In this document: positions 51,412 to 60,203 of the stretch, one piece after another
Layout of the letters: every line of letters starts with the position of its first letter
How positions within the stretch are numbered: position 1 is the first letter of the stretch
Source of the DNA: Acidobacteriaceae bacterium
GTDB taxonomy: Bacteria; Acidobacteriota; Terriglobia; Terriglobales; Acidobacteriaceae
DNA: 64,000 bases
Assembly (NCBI GenBank): GCA_003156805.1
Contig: PMHV01000008.1
Coordinates: 214-64,213 of the forward strand
Reading direction: 5' to 3'
Notes under the pieces: generated by a model
Databases searched by the model: none
What the model was told of the DNA's origin: nothing
Seen by the model: only the letters and a program-made list of their open reading frames with translations
Program-made: the position numbers and the translations under genes

Positions 51412-53214
51412 TCACGCCAATCCGAGTACCCAAACGTCGCCGTCATAAGTCGGGAGGAACACACGGCCGTTCCAAACCACAGGACGGTTGAACTTGTTGT
51501 GGCTGAACTGCCAGTTCCACTGCTGGCTGTCCCACAGCGGTGGGATAGATCCACTCCCGTCCAAATACTTGCCAAAATTTGCCGCGTCATAAGCCAGAAA
51601 GCGTCCAGCGCTGATCCCCATATTGGCGTCCGTGTAAGGGATCGATGCCCAGATGACTCCGTCCTGATCTCCATTCGCGGAGAGTGAAATCATGCCGCCC
51701 GGCATTCCGCCATGGGGGCCATTTGCCTGGGCGGACGCGGGTGAGTCGGCGGACGCAACCTCGGCGCTGCACGCCAGATAAGTGGAGGCCCCGGTATTCG
51801 TCAGTGCCCACGCGCGCAGATTGCCGTTTTCACCCCAGCAGAAATGCGTCAAACCATGAGCCGCGCTTTCCCACAGGACCGGGGTCCCATGCAAATGGTG
51901 AGTGCAATTGCCTCCCCAGAAATTCAAACCGGTGACGTTCGTGGGGGCGGGGCCCGGTTGCGCGCCCGGGTAGTAGGTATAAAAAATTGGCGGCGCCTTC
52001 AACTTGGAGTAGTTGTGCGCCGTGTTTACGGGATTCAGGTCTGCCGGCTGAGTCTTGCCCAGGTTTTGTAGGTTGACGGTGTACAGAATGCCGTCCTTGT
52101 TGGAAGCTAGAACTGCGCCGATGGCCGGCGCCAAAACCGGTCCCGCCGCGCCAAAATCCTGATCGCCCCAAGAGTCGGACATATTCATTGCAGCCGCGCC
52201 GTACAGCCGGGCGAGGTGCATGTCTCTGCGGAAGTTGGTTGGCATTGCTTTCGCCTGGGATTGTTTTGCGGCTTCACCGTTGGGGTTTCCGCCCGTGCGT
52301 CCGTCGTCGGTCCAGGGCGTCCACCAGTCAACGACCGCCAGAGAGCCGGCGCTGTTGGGATGAGGGGGCGTGTATCGCAGCTTGACGATACTCTCGCCGA
52401 AGTCGGTGGTGGCGTCGAAGTCGCCGTTGCCGGTTACCACATAGATGTTGCCCTCGGCATCGGCGGCTGGTCCGCCACCGGAATGCCAGATGCCGCCGCC
52501 GCTCCCGCGTGAAGTTGAGGTCCAGGTGGCCGAGATCTTGAACGTAGCGGTGTCGACCGCAATCAGCCAGCCGCGCGCGGTCGCGGCGCTTTCCACGATC
52601 GTGCCGAAAGCGACAAAAACGGTGCCGTTCAGCAGCAACAGAGCGGCGCGCTGTTTCCGCTCCGCCGACCGGAACTGCTGCACCGGCCGTCCCTGACCCG
52701 GATCATAGGAAACGCCCTCCAGGTTCAGAGGTGGATGGGCATCGCTGCCGTCTCGCAACCGGATGGCGCGCAAGTAATGCTGCCCCCTCGCGGGCGAGCC
52801 GTCCACACTGGTCCAAACGCAGGCGTACATTACCGCGGCCTGAGTATCGATGACCGGGGTCGACAGAATACCCCAATGATCGTTGATCAAGTGCGAATCG
52901 ATGCTGCTGTTGCCTTTGATCGGCGTACCCAGTTGCACCATCCACAGGCCGGCTCCGGTATTGGCGTCGAAAGCAAACACCTGATTGGCCATCGTCGCAA
53001 CATAGACCACGTCATGGGTGCGGCCATCCGCCAGCTTCACGCCGGGAACGATGAGCGGCTGAGCTTCGCAGCCTCGCGCGTCTCCGGGCAGCGCCAGCGA
53101 GAACAGGCGCTGGATGCCTCGGGTTCGGATCGCCGCGGGCGTGAGAATTGTCTCCTGCGTGTTGGCGCCGGAGCGAGTGTTGTCGTAGGAGCGGGTGGTG
53201 ACCGCAATGCTCAT
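51412..53214 (-). CDS. PQQ/quinoprotein-like beta-propeller protein
   Basis: 600 residues from the ATG at 53214, which overlaps the upstream stop as ATGA. No signal peptide is seen with this start (SIAVTTRSYDNTRSGANTQET). Repeated blades show VVYVATMANQVFAFDANTGAGLW, GILSTPVIDTQAAVMYACVW, NIYVVTGNGDFDATTDFGESIVKL and HGTPVLWESAAHGLTHFCWGENGNLRAW, as in PQQ-like/pyrrolo-quinoline propellers. Key quinoprotein dehydrogenase residues cannot be verified, so it may be a non-enzymatic propeller. It is the last gene of a coupled trio with an amylase-like and a small membrane protein. Confidence 0.8.
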   Translation of the reverse strand: MSIAVTTRSYDNTRSGANTQETILTPAAIRTRGIQRLFSLALPGDARGCEAQPLIVPGVKLADGRTHDVVYVATMANQVFAFDANTGAGLWMVQLGTPIKGNSSIDSHLINDHWGILSTPVIDTQAAVMYACVWTSVDGSPARGQHYLRAIRLRDGSDAHPPLNLEGVSYDPGQGRPVQQFRSAERKQRAALLLLNGTVFVAFGTIVESAATARGWLIAVDTATFKISATWTSTSRGSGGGIWHSGGGPAADAEGNIYVVTGNGDFDATTDFGESIVKLRYTPPHPNSAGSLAVVDWWTPWTDDGRTGGNPNGEAAKQSQAKAMPTNFRRDMHLARLYGAAAMNMSDSWGDQDFGAAGPVLAPAIGAVLASNKDGILYTVNLQNLGKTQPADLNPVNTAHNYSKLKAPPIFYTYYPGAQPGPAPTNVTGLNFWGGNCTHHLHGTPVLWESAAHGLTHFCWGENGNLRAWALTNTGASTYLACSAEVASADSPASAQANGPHGGMPGGMISLSANGDQDGVIWASIPYTDANMGISAGRFLAYDAANFGKYLDGSGSIPPLWDSQQWNWQFSHNKFNRPVVWNGRVFLPTYDGDVWVLGLA

Positions 53215-54962
53215 GACGCAAGCTCCTGAGTTCCAGTGTAGGTTACCGTCAGTTCGTAGGCCGCGCCGGTGGCCGGCAATCCACGTCCGGTCATGCGCAA
53301 TGTGAACCATCCGGACTGATTTGCCTTGGTCTTGATTTGCTGATTCGCCGGCTTCGCGCCGTACGCATGGCTCGCCAGCACCTTGCCTTGGCGGTCGAGA
53401 ATATCCACGACGATTTCCGCGCCCGCACTCCAGCCTGAGGTGTCGGGCTTGAGTTTGGCATCAATGGCAGTGCCGTCCTGGCACCAGATGCGCCCGGCCT
53501 GCACCTGACCACCATTTTCGGCAGGGCCTGTGTCCAGGTCCGCCGCGCCAAAGAATATCTGCGTCGTCGGCCGTTGCTTCAGCGAAAAGGCTTGTGCGTA
53601 GCCCGTTCGCGAAAAGCAAAGATAGCTTTGGCCGTTGTTGTTTCGAGGGATGGTAAATGTCGCCCTGCCCTGGCCATCCGTCCAGATGTCACCGTGCTTT
53701 CCGGTGTAGTCATGGAGCTCGACATTGGGCCCGAAGCTGGACTGCACCGTGCGGGTGTAACTGTTCCCCTGATCGTTATTCAACGCAACCAGCAGTCCTG
53801 GATAGCCTTGCCGCTCGAAGACATAAACCTGCGGATCGTTGCCCCAGCGAGTTAACGTGGGGCCAAAGGCCAGGTTCTCATGGATCCAAATCAGATTGTC
53901 GAGGTACGGCTTGAGGCCATAACAGCCGGGATCGGTGCTGTAGTCCTTGTAGTAGACCGCCGGGTAGCCTTCGGCGGTGAGTATCAATGCATAGCCGAGG
54001 ATCTTGTTCCAAATCACGTTTTCGCCAAACGACAGGTCCGTGTCGGGATTATCCACGAAGGTGACCGCGTTCATCGGATCGACCGCGATGTAGCCGGCGC
54101 CCTGAAGCCCACCCATCCACCAGCGCGAATTGTTATTGCACATGTCCTGGATCGTCCAATGCAGAGTGAAATCGAAGGCATTGCAGCGGCCGCCCATGCC
54201 GCTGTTCCACACCCACCAATGCAGAGCGGAGGGATCGCCGTCGAAATATTCTCCCACCGCGAACCTGCCGGCCATGGAATCGGAATCGAGGGTTTGCCGC
54301 ACCGCCTGCACCGCCATGCCCTTAACGTCATCGATTCGGTAACCCTGCACTCCGAGCGTGCGCGTCAGCCAATCGGCGGCCTCGATTGCGCCGTTGAGCA
54401 TGTACCCCTTCGGAGTTGAATTGATGTACGAGGCCATGTCGCCAAAGCCAAAATTGCCCACAGGATTCGCCACCGGATCTACTGGCACGCGCGGCGGCGC
54501 GCCGGCAAAGCAGGATGGATGCTTGGCAAAACGCCCGTTCAGCCTCTTGCCGTCCGCCCCCAGATACCGGTACGTGCCGTTGTTGCCGCCGTCATACTGA
54601 TGCATGACGACGTCGGCATATACATCGAGCCCGCAGGCGTGCATGATGCCAATCATGCGCCGCAGGCGCTCGTGGTCACCGAAACGCGTCGGAATGTTGA
54701 AGAACTGGTTCTTCGAGCCGATGTCGTACGGATCGTAGAGGCCATAGCCATCGGCGTCCGGCGCGGCGCCCGACGCCGTCTTGCTGGCGGGCGGTAGTAA
54801 AACCGCGGTGAATCCGCAGCGCTGGAAATCCGCCGCCTGGCTCGCGAGGTGGTCCCACCACCAGGGTGCATGTGGCGTGTCTTTGTCCAGCGGTGCCGGC
54901 ATGACGATCTTCTGACCATTCGGCCCCATAAGACGGTAGTGCGCATGTAGTAGCACGCCCAC
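53211..54962 (-). CDS. Alpha-amylase family (GH13) protein with altered conserved regions
   Basis: 583 residues from a GTG at 54962 that overlaps the upstream TAG by one base (TAGTG), with GGAGGCGG 7 bases before; longer frames toward 55304 overlap that gene and look spurious. A TIM-barrel with GLYDPYDIGSKNQF, catalytic GYRIDD (Asp211) and AVGEYFDGD (Glu238) is clear. Region I reads DVVMHQ (117-122) instead of DVVxNH, and region IV reads FVDNPD (303-307) instead of FVDNHD, so two usual His are lost. A C-terminal all-beta domain (about 400-583) follows. Activity on starch-like glucans is uncertain. Confidence 0.85.
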   Translation of the reverse strand: MGVLLHAHYRLMGPNGQKIVMPAPLDKDTPHAPWWWDHLASQAADFQRCGFTAVLLPPASKTASGAAPDADGYGLYDPYDIGSKNQFFNIPTRFGDHERLRRMIGIMHACGLDVYADVVMHQYDGGNNGTYRYLGADGKRLNGRFAKHPSCFAGAPPRVPVDPVANPVGNFGFGDMASYINSTPKGYMLNGAIEAADWLTRTLGVQGYRIDDVKGMAVQAVRQTLDSDSMAGRFAVGEYFDGDPSALHWWVWNSGMGGRCNAFDFTLHWTIQDMCNNNSRWWMGGLQGAGYIAVDPMNAVTFVDNPDTDLSFGENVIWNKILGYALILTAEGYPAVYYKDYSTDPGCYGLKPYLDNLIWIHENLAFGPTLTRWGNDPQVYVFERQGYPGLLVALNNDQGNSYTRTVQSSFGPNVELHDYTGKHGDIWTDGQGRATFTIPRNNNGQSYLCFSRTGYAQAFSLKQRPTTQIFFGAADLDTGPAENGGQVQAGRIWCQDGTAIDAKLKPDTSGWSAGAEIVVDILDRQGKVLASHAYGAKPANQQIKTKANQSGWFTLRMTGRGLPATGAAYELTVTYTGTQELAS

Positions 54963-55369
54963 TAAACCGCCTCCGCCGCCAGGAACCTGTCTCTGCCCAG
55001 AGCCGCCAGGCTCAGACCGAGCAGGGCCACCGCCGCGCTGCTCCCTCCCAGCGCCGGCGCCATGCTGGCGGGAACTCCACCAAACAGATTGTCGACGCTC
55101 AACAACACGGGCAGGCAGTAGAGCAGTACACGGTGGGTTCGCGCGGCCGAAGCCAGCAGCCACACGCATATAAGATAGATAGCAAGCGCGGGCGGCTCCG
55201 CTAATCGGTGCGGCCATAGTGACCCCGCAAACGTGGCTGCTGCATCGCATGCGCCAAACGCTATCGCAAACCCAAACCGCTCGCGCCGCGACAGCGCGTA
55301 GCATCCGATCGCCACACCGGCCAGGAAGCTATCGCATCCCAGGCCCACTACCGAAAAGAGTCCGTGCAT
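54962..55369 (-). CDS. Small multi-pass membrane protein (MntP-like)
   Basis: 135 residues with five or so membrane segments. The N-terminus (LFSVVGLGCDSFLAGVAIG) and the second helix pair (FGFAIAFGACDAAATFAGSLW) each carry a polar Cys-Asp in mid-membrane, as in MntP-like manganese exporters, though the protein is short and the match is loose. Its TAG stop overlaps the GTG start of the amylase-like gene, so it opens a coupled three-gene operon. What a membrane protein of this kind does beside an amylase and a propeller is not clear. Confidence 0.6.
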   Translation of the reverse strand: MHGLFSVVGLGCDSFLAGVAIGCYALSRRERFGFAIAFGACDAAATFAGSLWPHRLAEPPALAIYLICVWLLASAARTHRVLLYCLPVLLSVDNLFGGVPASMAPALGGSSAAVALLGLSLAALGRDRFLAAEAV

Positions 55370-55867
55370 AAAGACCTCCGCAAGTCCGACATCTGCGCTC
55401 GAGATACACGATCTTTGCTCGCGCGTGGCTCCAGCCGCCTAGCCCTGGCCCGCCTAGCCCTGGCTTAGAGTGATTCAGGAGTCCTTCGCGGAACTCCCCG
55501 GGAAAAACAGCTCAGCCCTCTGCAATCCTGGGAATCGGTGCTGGTCCATTCGATGGCTGGCGAAGTTAGCAGCAGACCGGCAAGAAAGCAAGCGATTCTT
55601 GCGCTTGTTACGAAAAACGGAAAAAAGCCGAAGACCTGTACCGATCGGGAAAGGGGCACGACTTCGTCAACCTGCACCGATCGGGAAGGCAAATCCAGCA
55701 GAATCAAGTGTGGCTTCAGCCCCTGACGTGCTCGACCCTGCCCACGGAGCTTTTCCACAATCTGTCAGGGTTTCCCCTGCCCTGCCCGGACTGGCATCCG
55801 GGCCTTTCTATTGCTGGGTTTCGGCCCCGGTTTTCGCGGCGCCTCGTCTCAGAATAAGGACGGTGAC
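55370..55867. other. Intergenic region, 498 bases, with a 17-base direct repeat
   Basis: No gene seen. CCTGTACCGATCGGGAA (55635-55651) recurs as CCTGCACCGATCGGGAA (55671-55687), one mismatch, start-to-start distance 36 bases. The region may hold the promoter of the amylase operon. Confidence 0.5.
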
Positions 55868-56335
55868 TCACGGTTGAGGAACGAGTTTTGTCCATCCTTG
55901 GATGAGCAAATTCTTCGCCTCATCGACGCTCATGGTGTGATCCACGCACACTTTCTGATAGAGCATACGTTCGACTTTGTCTTTTGCGTACGAGCCGAAC
56001 TTTCCCGCATGCGGCTCGAACCAGATGTTCTTCGGCCCATCGGAGCCGCCCATCCACTCCGGAAACCAGTGATCGAACTCACCAGAAGACTTGTCTGTAT
56101 CCGCCGGTAATCCGTAAGCCACAAGGATATAGGTTTTCTCGGAATCGCTAACCTGGCGCAGGCGGCCACTGCTTGAGCACGCGAGCGACGCATCCATCTC
56201 GCCGGGGGTCAATAAAGGATCCGGGACCGTGCAAAAGCCGCTCGACTTGTCGATATCAGTCTTACGGCAGTGCTGCGCCGACGCCAGACTGGTTACAAGC
56301 ATCAACGCCAACACCATGAGGGTGTTCGACCGCAT
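55868..56335 (-). CDS. Exported HNH-like nuclease
   Basis: 155 residues. A signal peptide (RSNTLMVLALMLVTSLASAQ) is followed by a mature protein with four Cys before residue 60 and two later. The segment GEFDHWFPEWMGGSDGPKNIWFEP (two pieces: about 88-102, 103-112) follows the HNH/beta-beta-alpha pattern DHxxP...GG...xxNIW. Here the second His of the common motif reads Phe/Trp, but the DH and N are kept. Family members are metal-dependent endonucleases or DNA-uptake nucleases. Periplasmic or secreted location is likely. Confidence 0.7.
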   Translation of the reverse strand: MRSNTLMVLALMLVTSLASAQHCRKTDIDKSSGFCTVPDPLLTPGEMDASLACSSSGRLRQVSDSEKTYILVAYGLPADTDKSSGEFDHWFPEWMGGSDGPKNIWFEPHAGKFGSYAKDKVERMLYQKVCVDHTMSVDEAKNLLIQGWTKLVPQP

Positions 56336-56653
56336 AGGATACCTCCTCTGCCGCTCTGCTTGAAGTTTGGGGACTTGTCTTGGATTCTAGACTTTTTTTT
56401 CGGCGTGTCAATCGAATCAGCCAGGCGGTAGTGTCCTATGAGTACTCTTACTACGGGGGCTGGCTCAGCCTTTTCTGTTAGCTCATTAGCGGGCGCCCCG
56501 TCCTTTGTCTCTGCGTTCTTTGCAGACAGAGCGGGGACTTCGATCTTCCGCGCGGGTAATCGCGGCCGTACTCGCACCAGAGTCAAGAAAAAACACAGCG
56601 CGGGGCAGTCATCCAACGTCTACTAAAAGCAATTGGTTTAGTACAATGAGCGC
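56336..56653. other. Intergenic region between divergent genes, 318 bases
   Basis: No gene supported. A T-run at 56392-56400 on the plus strand follows a weak hairpin-like sequence. The region must carry promoters for both the nuclease-like gene and the amidotransferase gene; none is clear. Confidence 0.35.
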
Positions 56654-57424
56654 GTGAGTGACGCCGTTCGCATCGGAATCCTCGGCGATTTCAACCCTGA
56701 GTCTCGTTCCCACCACGCCACGAACGATTCTCTGCAGCACGCGGCGCGCAAACTGGGCACGAAGGTCGAGTCACAGTGGCTGCCGACACCCTCGCTGATG
56801 GCTGCCGGTGCGGAAAAAACTTTAGAGAACTTTGACGGCTTGTGGGCTTCACCCGGCAGTCCCTACAAGAGTTTTGACGGCATGCTCCAGGGAATCGAGT
56901 TCGCGCGGCGGCGCAACTGGCCCTTCCTCGGAACCTGCGCAGGTTTTCAGTACGCGCTGATCGAATTCTCCCGCAATGTGCTGGGCATAGCCGACGCCGA
57001 CAGCGCGGAGAATAATTCCGGATCGAAGAATATTGTGATCTATCCCGTGGCCTGCGCTGTGCCCGGCCGCAACGGCAACGCGCCGAAATTGTCCGGCGTG
57101 ATTCCCGAGATTCGCCTGCGTCCGGGTTCTTACCTGCAGAGGTTTTACGGCAAAGACACGGCAGAGGAAGAATTCTTCTGCAACTTCGAAGTCAACCCCG
57201 ACTACGAATGGGCGACCATGGAAGCGGGCTTTCCCGTTGTAGCGCGAGGAGCAGACGGCGAAATTCGCGCGATTGAGTCGCCGACGCACCGGTTTTTTGT
57301 CGCGACTTTGTTCCAACCGCAGTTGTCGTCCAGCGAGAAACATCCGCATCCAATAGTGATCGCTTTCGTTCAGGCTGCTGCGGATTGGCGCAGGAAGAAG
57401 CTGGACGACAGCGTGCTGGAGTAA
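56654..57424 (+). CDS. Class I glutamine amidotransferase-like protein
   Basis: 256 residues from a GTG at 56654. It has the triad-type fold of CTP-synthase-like amidotransferases: DFNPESRSHHATNDSLQHA at the start, DGLWASPGSPYKSFDGMLQGI, the nucleophile elbow FLGTCAGFQYALIEF with Cys, and a C-terminal FFVATLFQPQLSSSEKHPHP with the position of the usual HPE motif. No synthase domain is attached. It would release ammonia from glutamine or hydrolyse a gamma-glutamyl peptide. The usual Glu of the HPE triad is not clearly present, so activity is uncertain. Confidence 0.75.
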   Translation: MSDAVRIGILGDFNPESRSHHATNDSLQHAARKLGTKVESQWLPTPSLMAAGAEKTLENFDGLWASPGSPYKSFDGMLQGIEFARRRNWPFLGTCAGFQYALIEFSRNVLGIADADSAENNSGSKNIVIYPVACAVPGRNGNAPKLSGVIPEIRLRPGSYLQRFYGKDTAEEEFFCNFEVNPDYEWATMEAGFPVVARGADGEIRAIESPTHRFFVATLFQPQLSSSEKHPHPIVIAFVQAAADWRRKKLDDSVLE

Positions 57425-57486
57425 CAGCACCGAAAGACATGCGAGCGGGCCGACCATTGCTACTTCTGCTGCTGCGCGGCTTCGCT

Positions 57487-58155
57487 CTATGCGGCTTTCA
57501 CGAATCGCAGCGAAGCCGAATTCATGCAATAGCGCAGTCCCGTTGGCTGCGGGCCGTCATCGAAAACGTGGCCGAGGTGCGCGTCGCATTCAGTGCAGGC
57601 AACCGCAGTCCGGGCCATGCCTAAGCTGGCGTCGCGGATTTCGCGAACGTTTTCTTTCGCAATCGGCGTCCAGAAGCTGGGCCAACCGGTGCCGGATTCG
57701 AATTTTGTCTCGGAGCTGAACAGCGCATTGTCACAGCAGATGCAGCGGTAGATTCCTTTGTCGTGCAGGTTCCAGTATTTTCCGCTGAAGGCCATCTCGG
57801 TATCGGCGCGGCGGGTAATGTCGAAGGCATTTCCCGAAAGCTGTTTGCGCCACTGGTCTTCGCTCTTGACGACCTTGGCGATGCGCACCGGCTTCAGGCG
57901 CTCGCCCGAATCGGAGAATTGCACAATCGTGACTTCCTGCGGCGGGCCTGGCGGGGCAGCGGCCGCGACTGGCAGCAATCGCGATCTTCTCCACGACAAC
58001 AACGCCGCACCCGCCAGAGCGGAAGCCGCGCCGGCGAGAAACACCCGGCGCCGTACATTGGGTACGAGGTCGCGGGGCGCGCCTTCGCTCTTGAGATCGG
58101 GATCGAGCTTCGCTCCGTCAAACGTTGATTTATCAAACATTGATTTATCAGACAT
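57487..58155 (-). CDS. msrB: Exported methionine-R-sulfoxide reductase (Tat signal)
   Basis: 222 residues from the ATG at 58155. The N-terminus carries a twin-arginine signal, RRRVFLAGAASALAGAAL, after a hydrophilic lead. The MsrB domain (about 90-220) has DITRRADTEMAFSGKYW, the zinc pair CICCDN and CTECDAH, TGWPSFW and the catalytic RYCMNSASLRF. It reduces methionine-R-sulfoxide in proteins. It sits 19 bases after msrA on the same strand, and both are exported, so the pair repairs oxidised methionine in the cell envelope. Confidence 0.93.
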   Translation of the reverse strand: MSDKSMFDKSTFDGAKLDPDLKSEGAPRDLVPNVRRRVFLAGAASALAGAALLSWRRSRLLPVAAAAPPGPPQEVTIVQFSDSGERLKPVRIAKVVKSEDQWRKQLSGNAFDITRRADTEMAFSGKYWNLHDKGIYRCICCDNALFSSETKFESGTGWPSFWTPIAKENVREIRDASLGMARTAVACTECDAHLGHVFDDGPQPTGLRYCMNSASLRFVKAA

Positions 58156-58174
58156 CGCTGTGTCTCGCTTTCTC

Positions 58175-58849
58175 CTACTTGCCGGTATACAGATCGGGAA
58201 ACTCGCGGCGGAGATGCTCGACTTTGGGAGCATCGTTGTACGCGATGTAGGGATTGTCGGGATGCGTGGCGGCATAGTTCTGGTGATAAGCCTCGGCCGG
58301 GTAGAAGGCTTTCAACGGCACCAGTTGGGTGACGATTGGCTTGGAAAAAATCCGGGCCTGATTGAGCTGCGCGATGTAAGCCTCGGCGATGTGCTTCTGT
58401 TCGTCGTTTCCGTAGAAGATCACGGAGCGATACTGCGTGCCTTCGTCGGGCCCCTGCCGGTTCAGTTCCGTGGGGTCGTGCGCGACGGAGAAAAATATCC
58501 GCAGCAACTCACCGTAGGTAATCTGCGAGGGATCGTAGACGATCTGCTCCGACTCCGCGTGGCCGGTCTCGCCGGTGCTGACGGTTTCATATTCGGCCGT
58601 CTTCGCCGAACCTCCGGAATAACCCGAGGTCGCGCTGACCACGCCCTTCACATGCTGAAACACCGCCTGGATTCCCCAGAAGCATCCGCCGGCAACCACC
58701 GCCGTCTGCTTCCCGGAAGCCGTCGCCTTCAACTCGTCCACCGCCGGCGCGGGTACCGCCGCTGCCGCACCGCTGCCTGCGCTGCATGAGATTGCACCTG
58801 CCAGCAACGTCAGCATCATCGCGAACATACGAACCGAAACTCTGGACAT
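58175..58849 (-). CDS. msrA: Exported methionine-S-sulfoxide reductase
   Basis: 224 residues. A signal peptide or lipoprotein signal (FAMMLTLLAGAISCSAG) precedes the MsrA domain. The catalytic motif is VVAGGCFWGIQAVF; YSGGSAKTAEYETVSTGETGHAE and DPTELNRQGPDEGTQYRSVIF are also diagnostic. It reduces methionine-S-sulfoxide, complementing the adjacent MsrB. The reducing partner is not in the operon; the thioredoxin gene near 63.5 kb codes for a cytoplasmic protein. Confidence 0.94.
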   Translation of the reverse strand: MSRVSVRMFAMMLTLLAGAISCSAGSGAAAAVPAPAVDELKATASGKQTAVVAGGCFWGIQAVFQHVKGVVSATSGYSGGSAKTAEYETVSTGETGHAESEQIVYDPSQITYGELLRIFFSVAHDPTELNRQGPDEGTQYRSVIFYGNDEQKHIAEAYIAQLNQARIFSKPIVTQLVPLKAFYPAEAYHQNYAATHPDNPYIAYNDAPKVEHLRREFPDLYTGK

Positions 58850-59506
58850 GATAATTTCTCCCTAACCTGAATCGCCTGCATCCTCGGAAATCCGTCTCCA
58901 GCATTAGAGTTACGAGTCCGGTGGAAGTTTCGGATGTCTTCGCGAGCATTCAGTCCAGCGCGGGCCTGTGGATTTCTATTGAAAAAAATTGAGAAACAAC
59001 TTTCCTCCTGGCTCCGTTGGACATTCCCGCAATGGGAAAAATCCTCCCCATACTGGGTACCCCCCCTCCCTCATACCTCTGAATCGCCCGCCAGGCTTGG
59101 GTCTCGCCAAGAGGGTGTGTCAAAATATTGACAGCAAAGAAGTTAGAGGTCAAAATCCAGACAATAAAGGACTTACGACCGTTGTCGCCGGAGCTGGCCA
59201 CAGCGCCTTCGCTTCGACCATGATGAGCTGATTCGATGTGGGAGGCAAGGTCAGATGTCACACCACGGGTTGGAGGCAACGCCGGCGATCAAAAAATAAA
59301 ATGCTTCCTCGCGCTCCGGATTATCGGCAAGATTGCCGGTCCGAGGGCGCGAATCCGGTGCGCAGCGGGCTTTCGGCAGGGCTAGTAACTAGGGACTAGT
59401 CTACTTGGGGACTTGCAGTGCGAGTTAGAATTGTCGTGGCAATGCGCCCGAAGAACCGAGCCAACGACTTCGCAGGTTGGCGGCGAAATCTCCAGGAGGA
59501 GAATCA
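58850..59506. other. Intergenic region, 657 bases, with a shared G-rich element
   Basis: No gene supported. It carries TGGGTACCCCCCCTCCC at 59054-59070, the reverse complement (16/17) of the element at 23241-23257, and an AT-rich stretch at 59111-59175 (TGTCAAAATATTGACAGC, GAAGTTAGAGGTCAAAATCC). I recall both kinds of element from other acidobacterial intergenic regions. A TAGAAT at 59426-59431 may be a -10 box for the first Cys-rich paralogue. Confidence 0.5.
59054..59070 (-). repeat. G-rich intergenic element, copy 2
   Basis: On the minus strand reads GGGAGGGGGGGTACCCA, matching 23241-23257 with one mismatch. Orientation is opposite to copy 1. Both lie in long gaps next to gene starts. Confidence 0.5.
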
Positions 59507-60082
59507 ATGCGTCGAACCACAATGCTCGTAGTCTGTATGTTAGCTGTAGCCGTTTGTAGCGGGTACGCGGCAACCACCCCGCCTCCCGACACTCTGAAGG
59601 TAGACTATTTCGCTAACGCCCACAGTAGTGCACCGGATGGGACAGTACGTCTCACCAACCCTGGAACAGCGGGCGGGAATATCTGCGCCGCTATCTTCGT
59701 CCTCGATGAGTATGAGGAGCTCTCGGAATGCTGCAGCTGCTTCCTGTCTCCCGATGGTCTGCGTACGCTTTCGGTGAACACGGACTTGACCGGCAATCCG
59801 CTGACGGGCGTAACCCTGACCACCGGGGCTATCAAGCTGGTCTCGATCCCAGCCGACGGCGGCGCTACTTGCCCGTATCCAGACAGCCTCGCTCCGAAGC
59901 CTGCGCTTCGGGCCTGGGCCACTCACATCCAAAATTTTGGTTCAGCTTTCACATTGACTGAGACGGCTTCGCAGGATGCCACGCTGAGCTCGGCTGAAGT
60001 AGGCCGGCTGGAGCTGGAGTGCTCGGGCATTCTAGACGACGGCAGCGGCAAGGGTATTTGCTCCTGCGGCACAGGCGATTAA
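59507..60082 (+). CDS. Secreted Cys-rich protein, tandem paralogue 1
   Basis: 191 residues from the ATG at 59507 (AGGAGGAG just upstream). Signal peptide: RRTTMLVVCMLAVAVCSGYAA. The mature protein reads DTLKVDYFANAHS, APDGTVRLTNPGTAGGN, ELSECCSCFLSPDGLRTLSV, NPLTGVTLTTG, and ends with a Cys-rich GICSCGTGD. The ECCSC cluster, the single Cys in the middle and CSC at the end are kept in all three paralogues, suggesting fixed disulphides. The family is unknown to me. It is the first of three tandem copies. Confidence 0.85.
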   Translation: MRRTTMLVVCMLAVAVCSGYAATTPPPDTLKVDYFANAHSSAPDGTVRLTNPGTAGGNICAAIFVLDEYEELSECCSCFLSPDGLRTLSVNTDLTGNPLTGVTLTTGAIKLVSIPADGGATCPYPDSLAPKPALRAWATHIQNFGSAFTLTETASQDATLSSAEVGRLELECSGILDDGSGKGICSCGTGD

Positions 60083-60102
60083 TTACAGTTCAACTTGGGC
60101 AT

Positions 60103-60127
60103 GGGCGGAGCTTGGTTCGGCTTCGCC
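60103..60127 (+). terminator. Hairpin after paralogue 1
   Basis: GGGCGGA and TCGCCC in 60103-60127 can pair around an 11-base loop just after the first paralogue's stop. No T-run follows, so the terminator function is uncertain. Confidence 0.3.
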
Positions 60128-60203
60128 CACACCCGGTACCTTCCCCCGGTAGGTCTTCGCAAGTGGGCCCCTTCTTTTCGGCTTAATTCTAAGGAGGTCG
60201 ACA

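Noticed and set aside
51058-51687. Full-length 209-codon gene on the plus strand
   Set aside because: Only the middle 70 residues have ALDH character; the rest is antisense to the beta-propeller gene, so it is listed as a remnant only.
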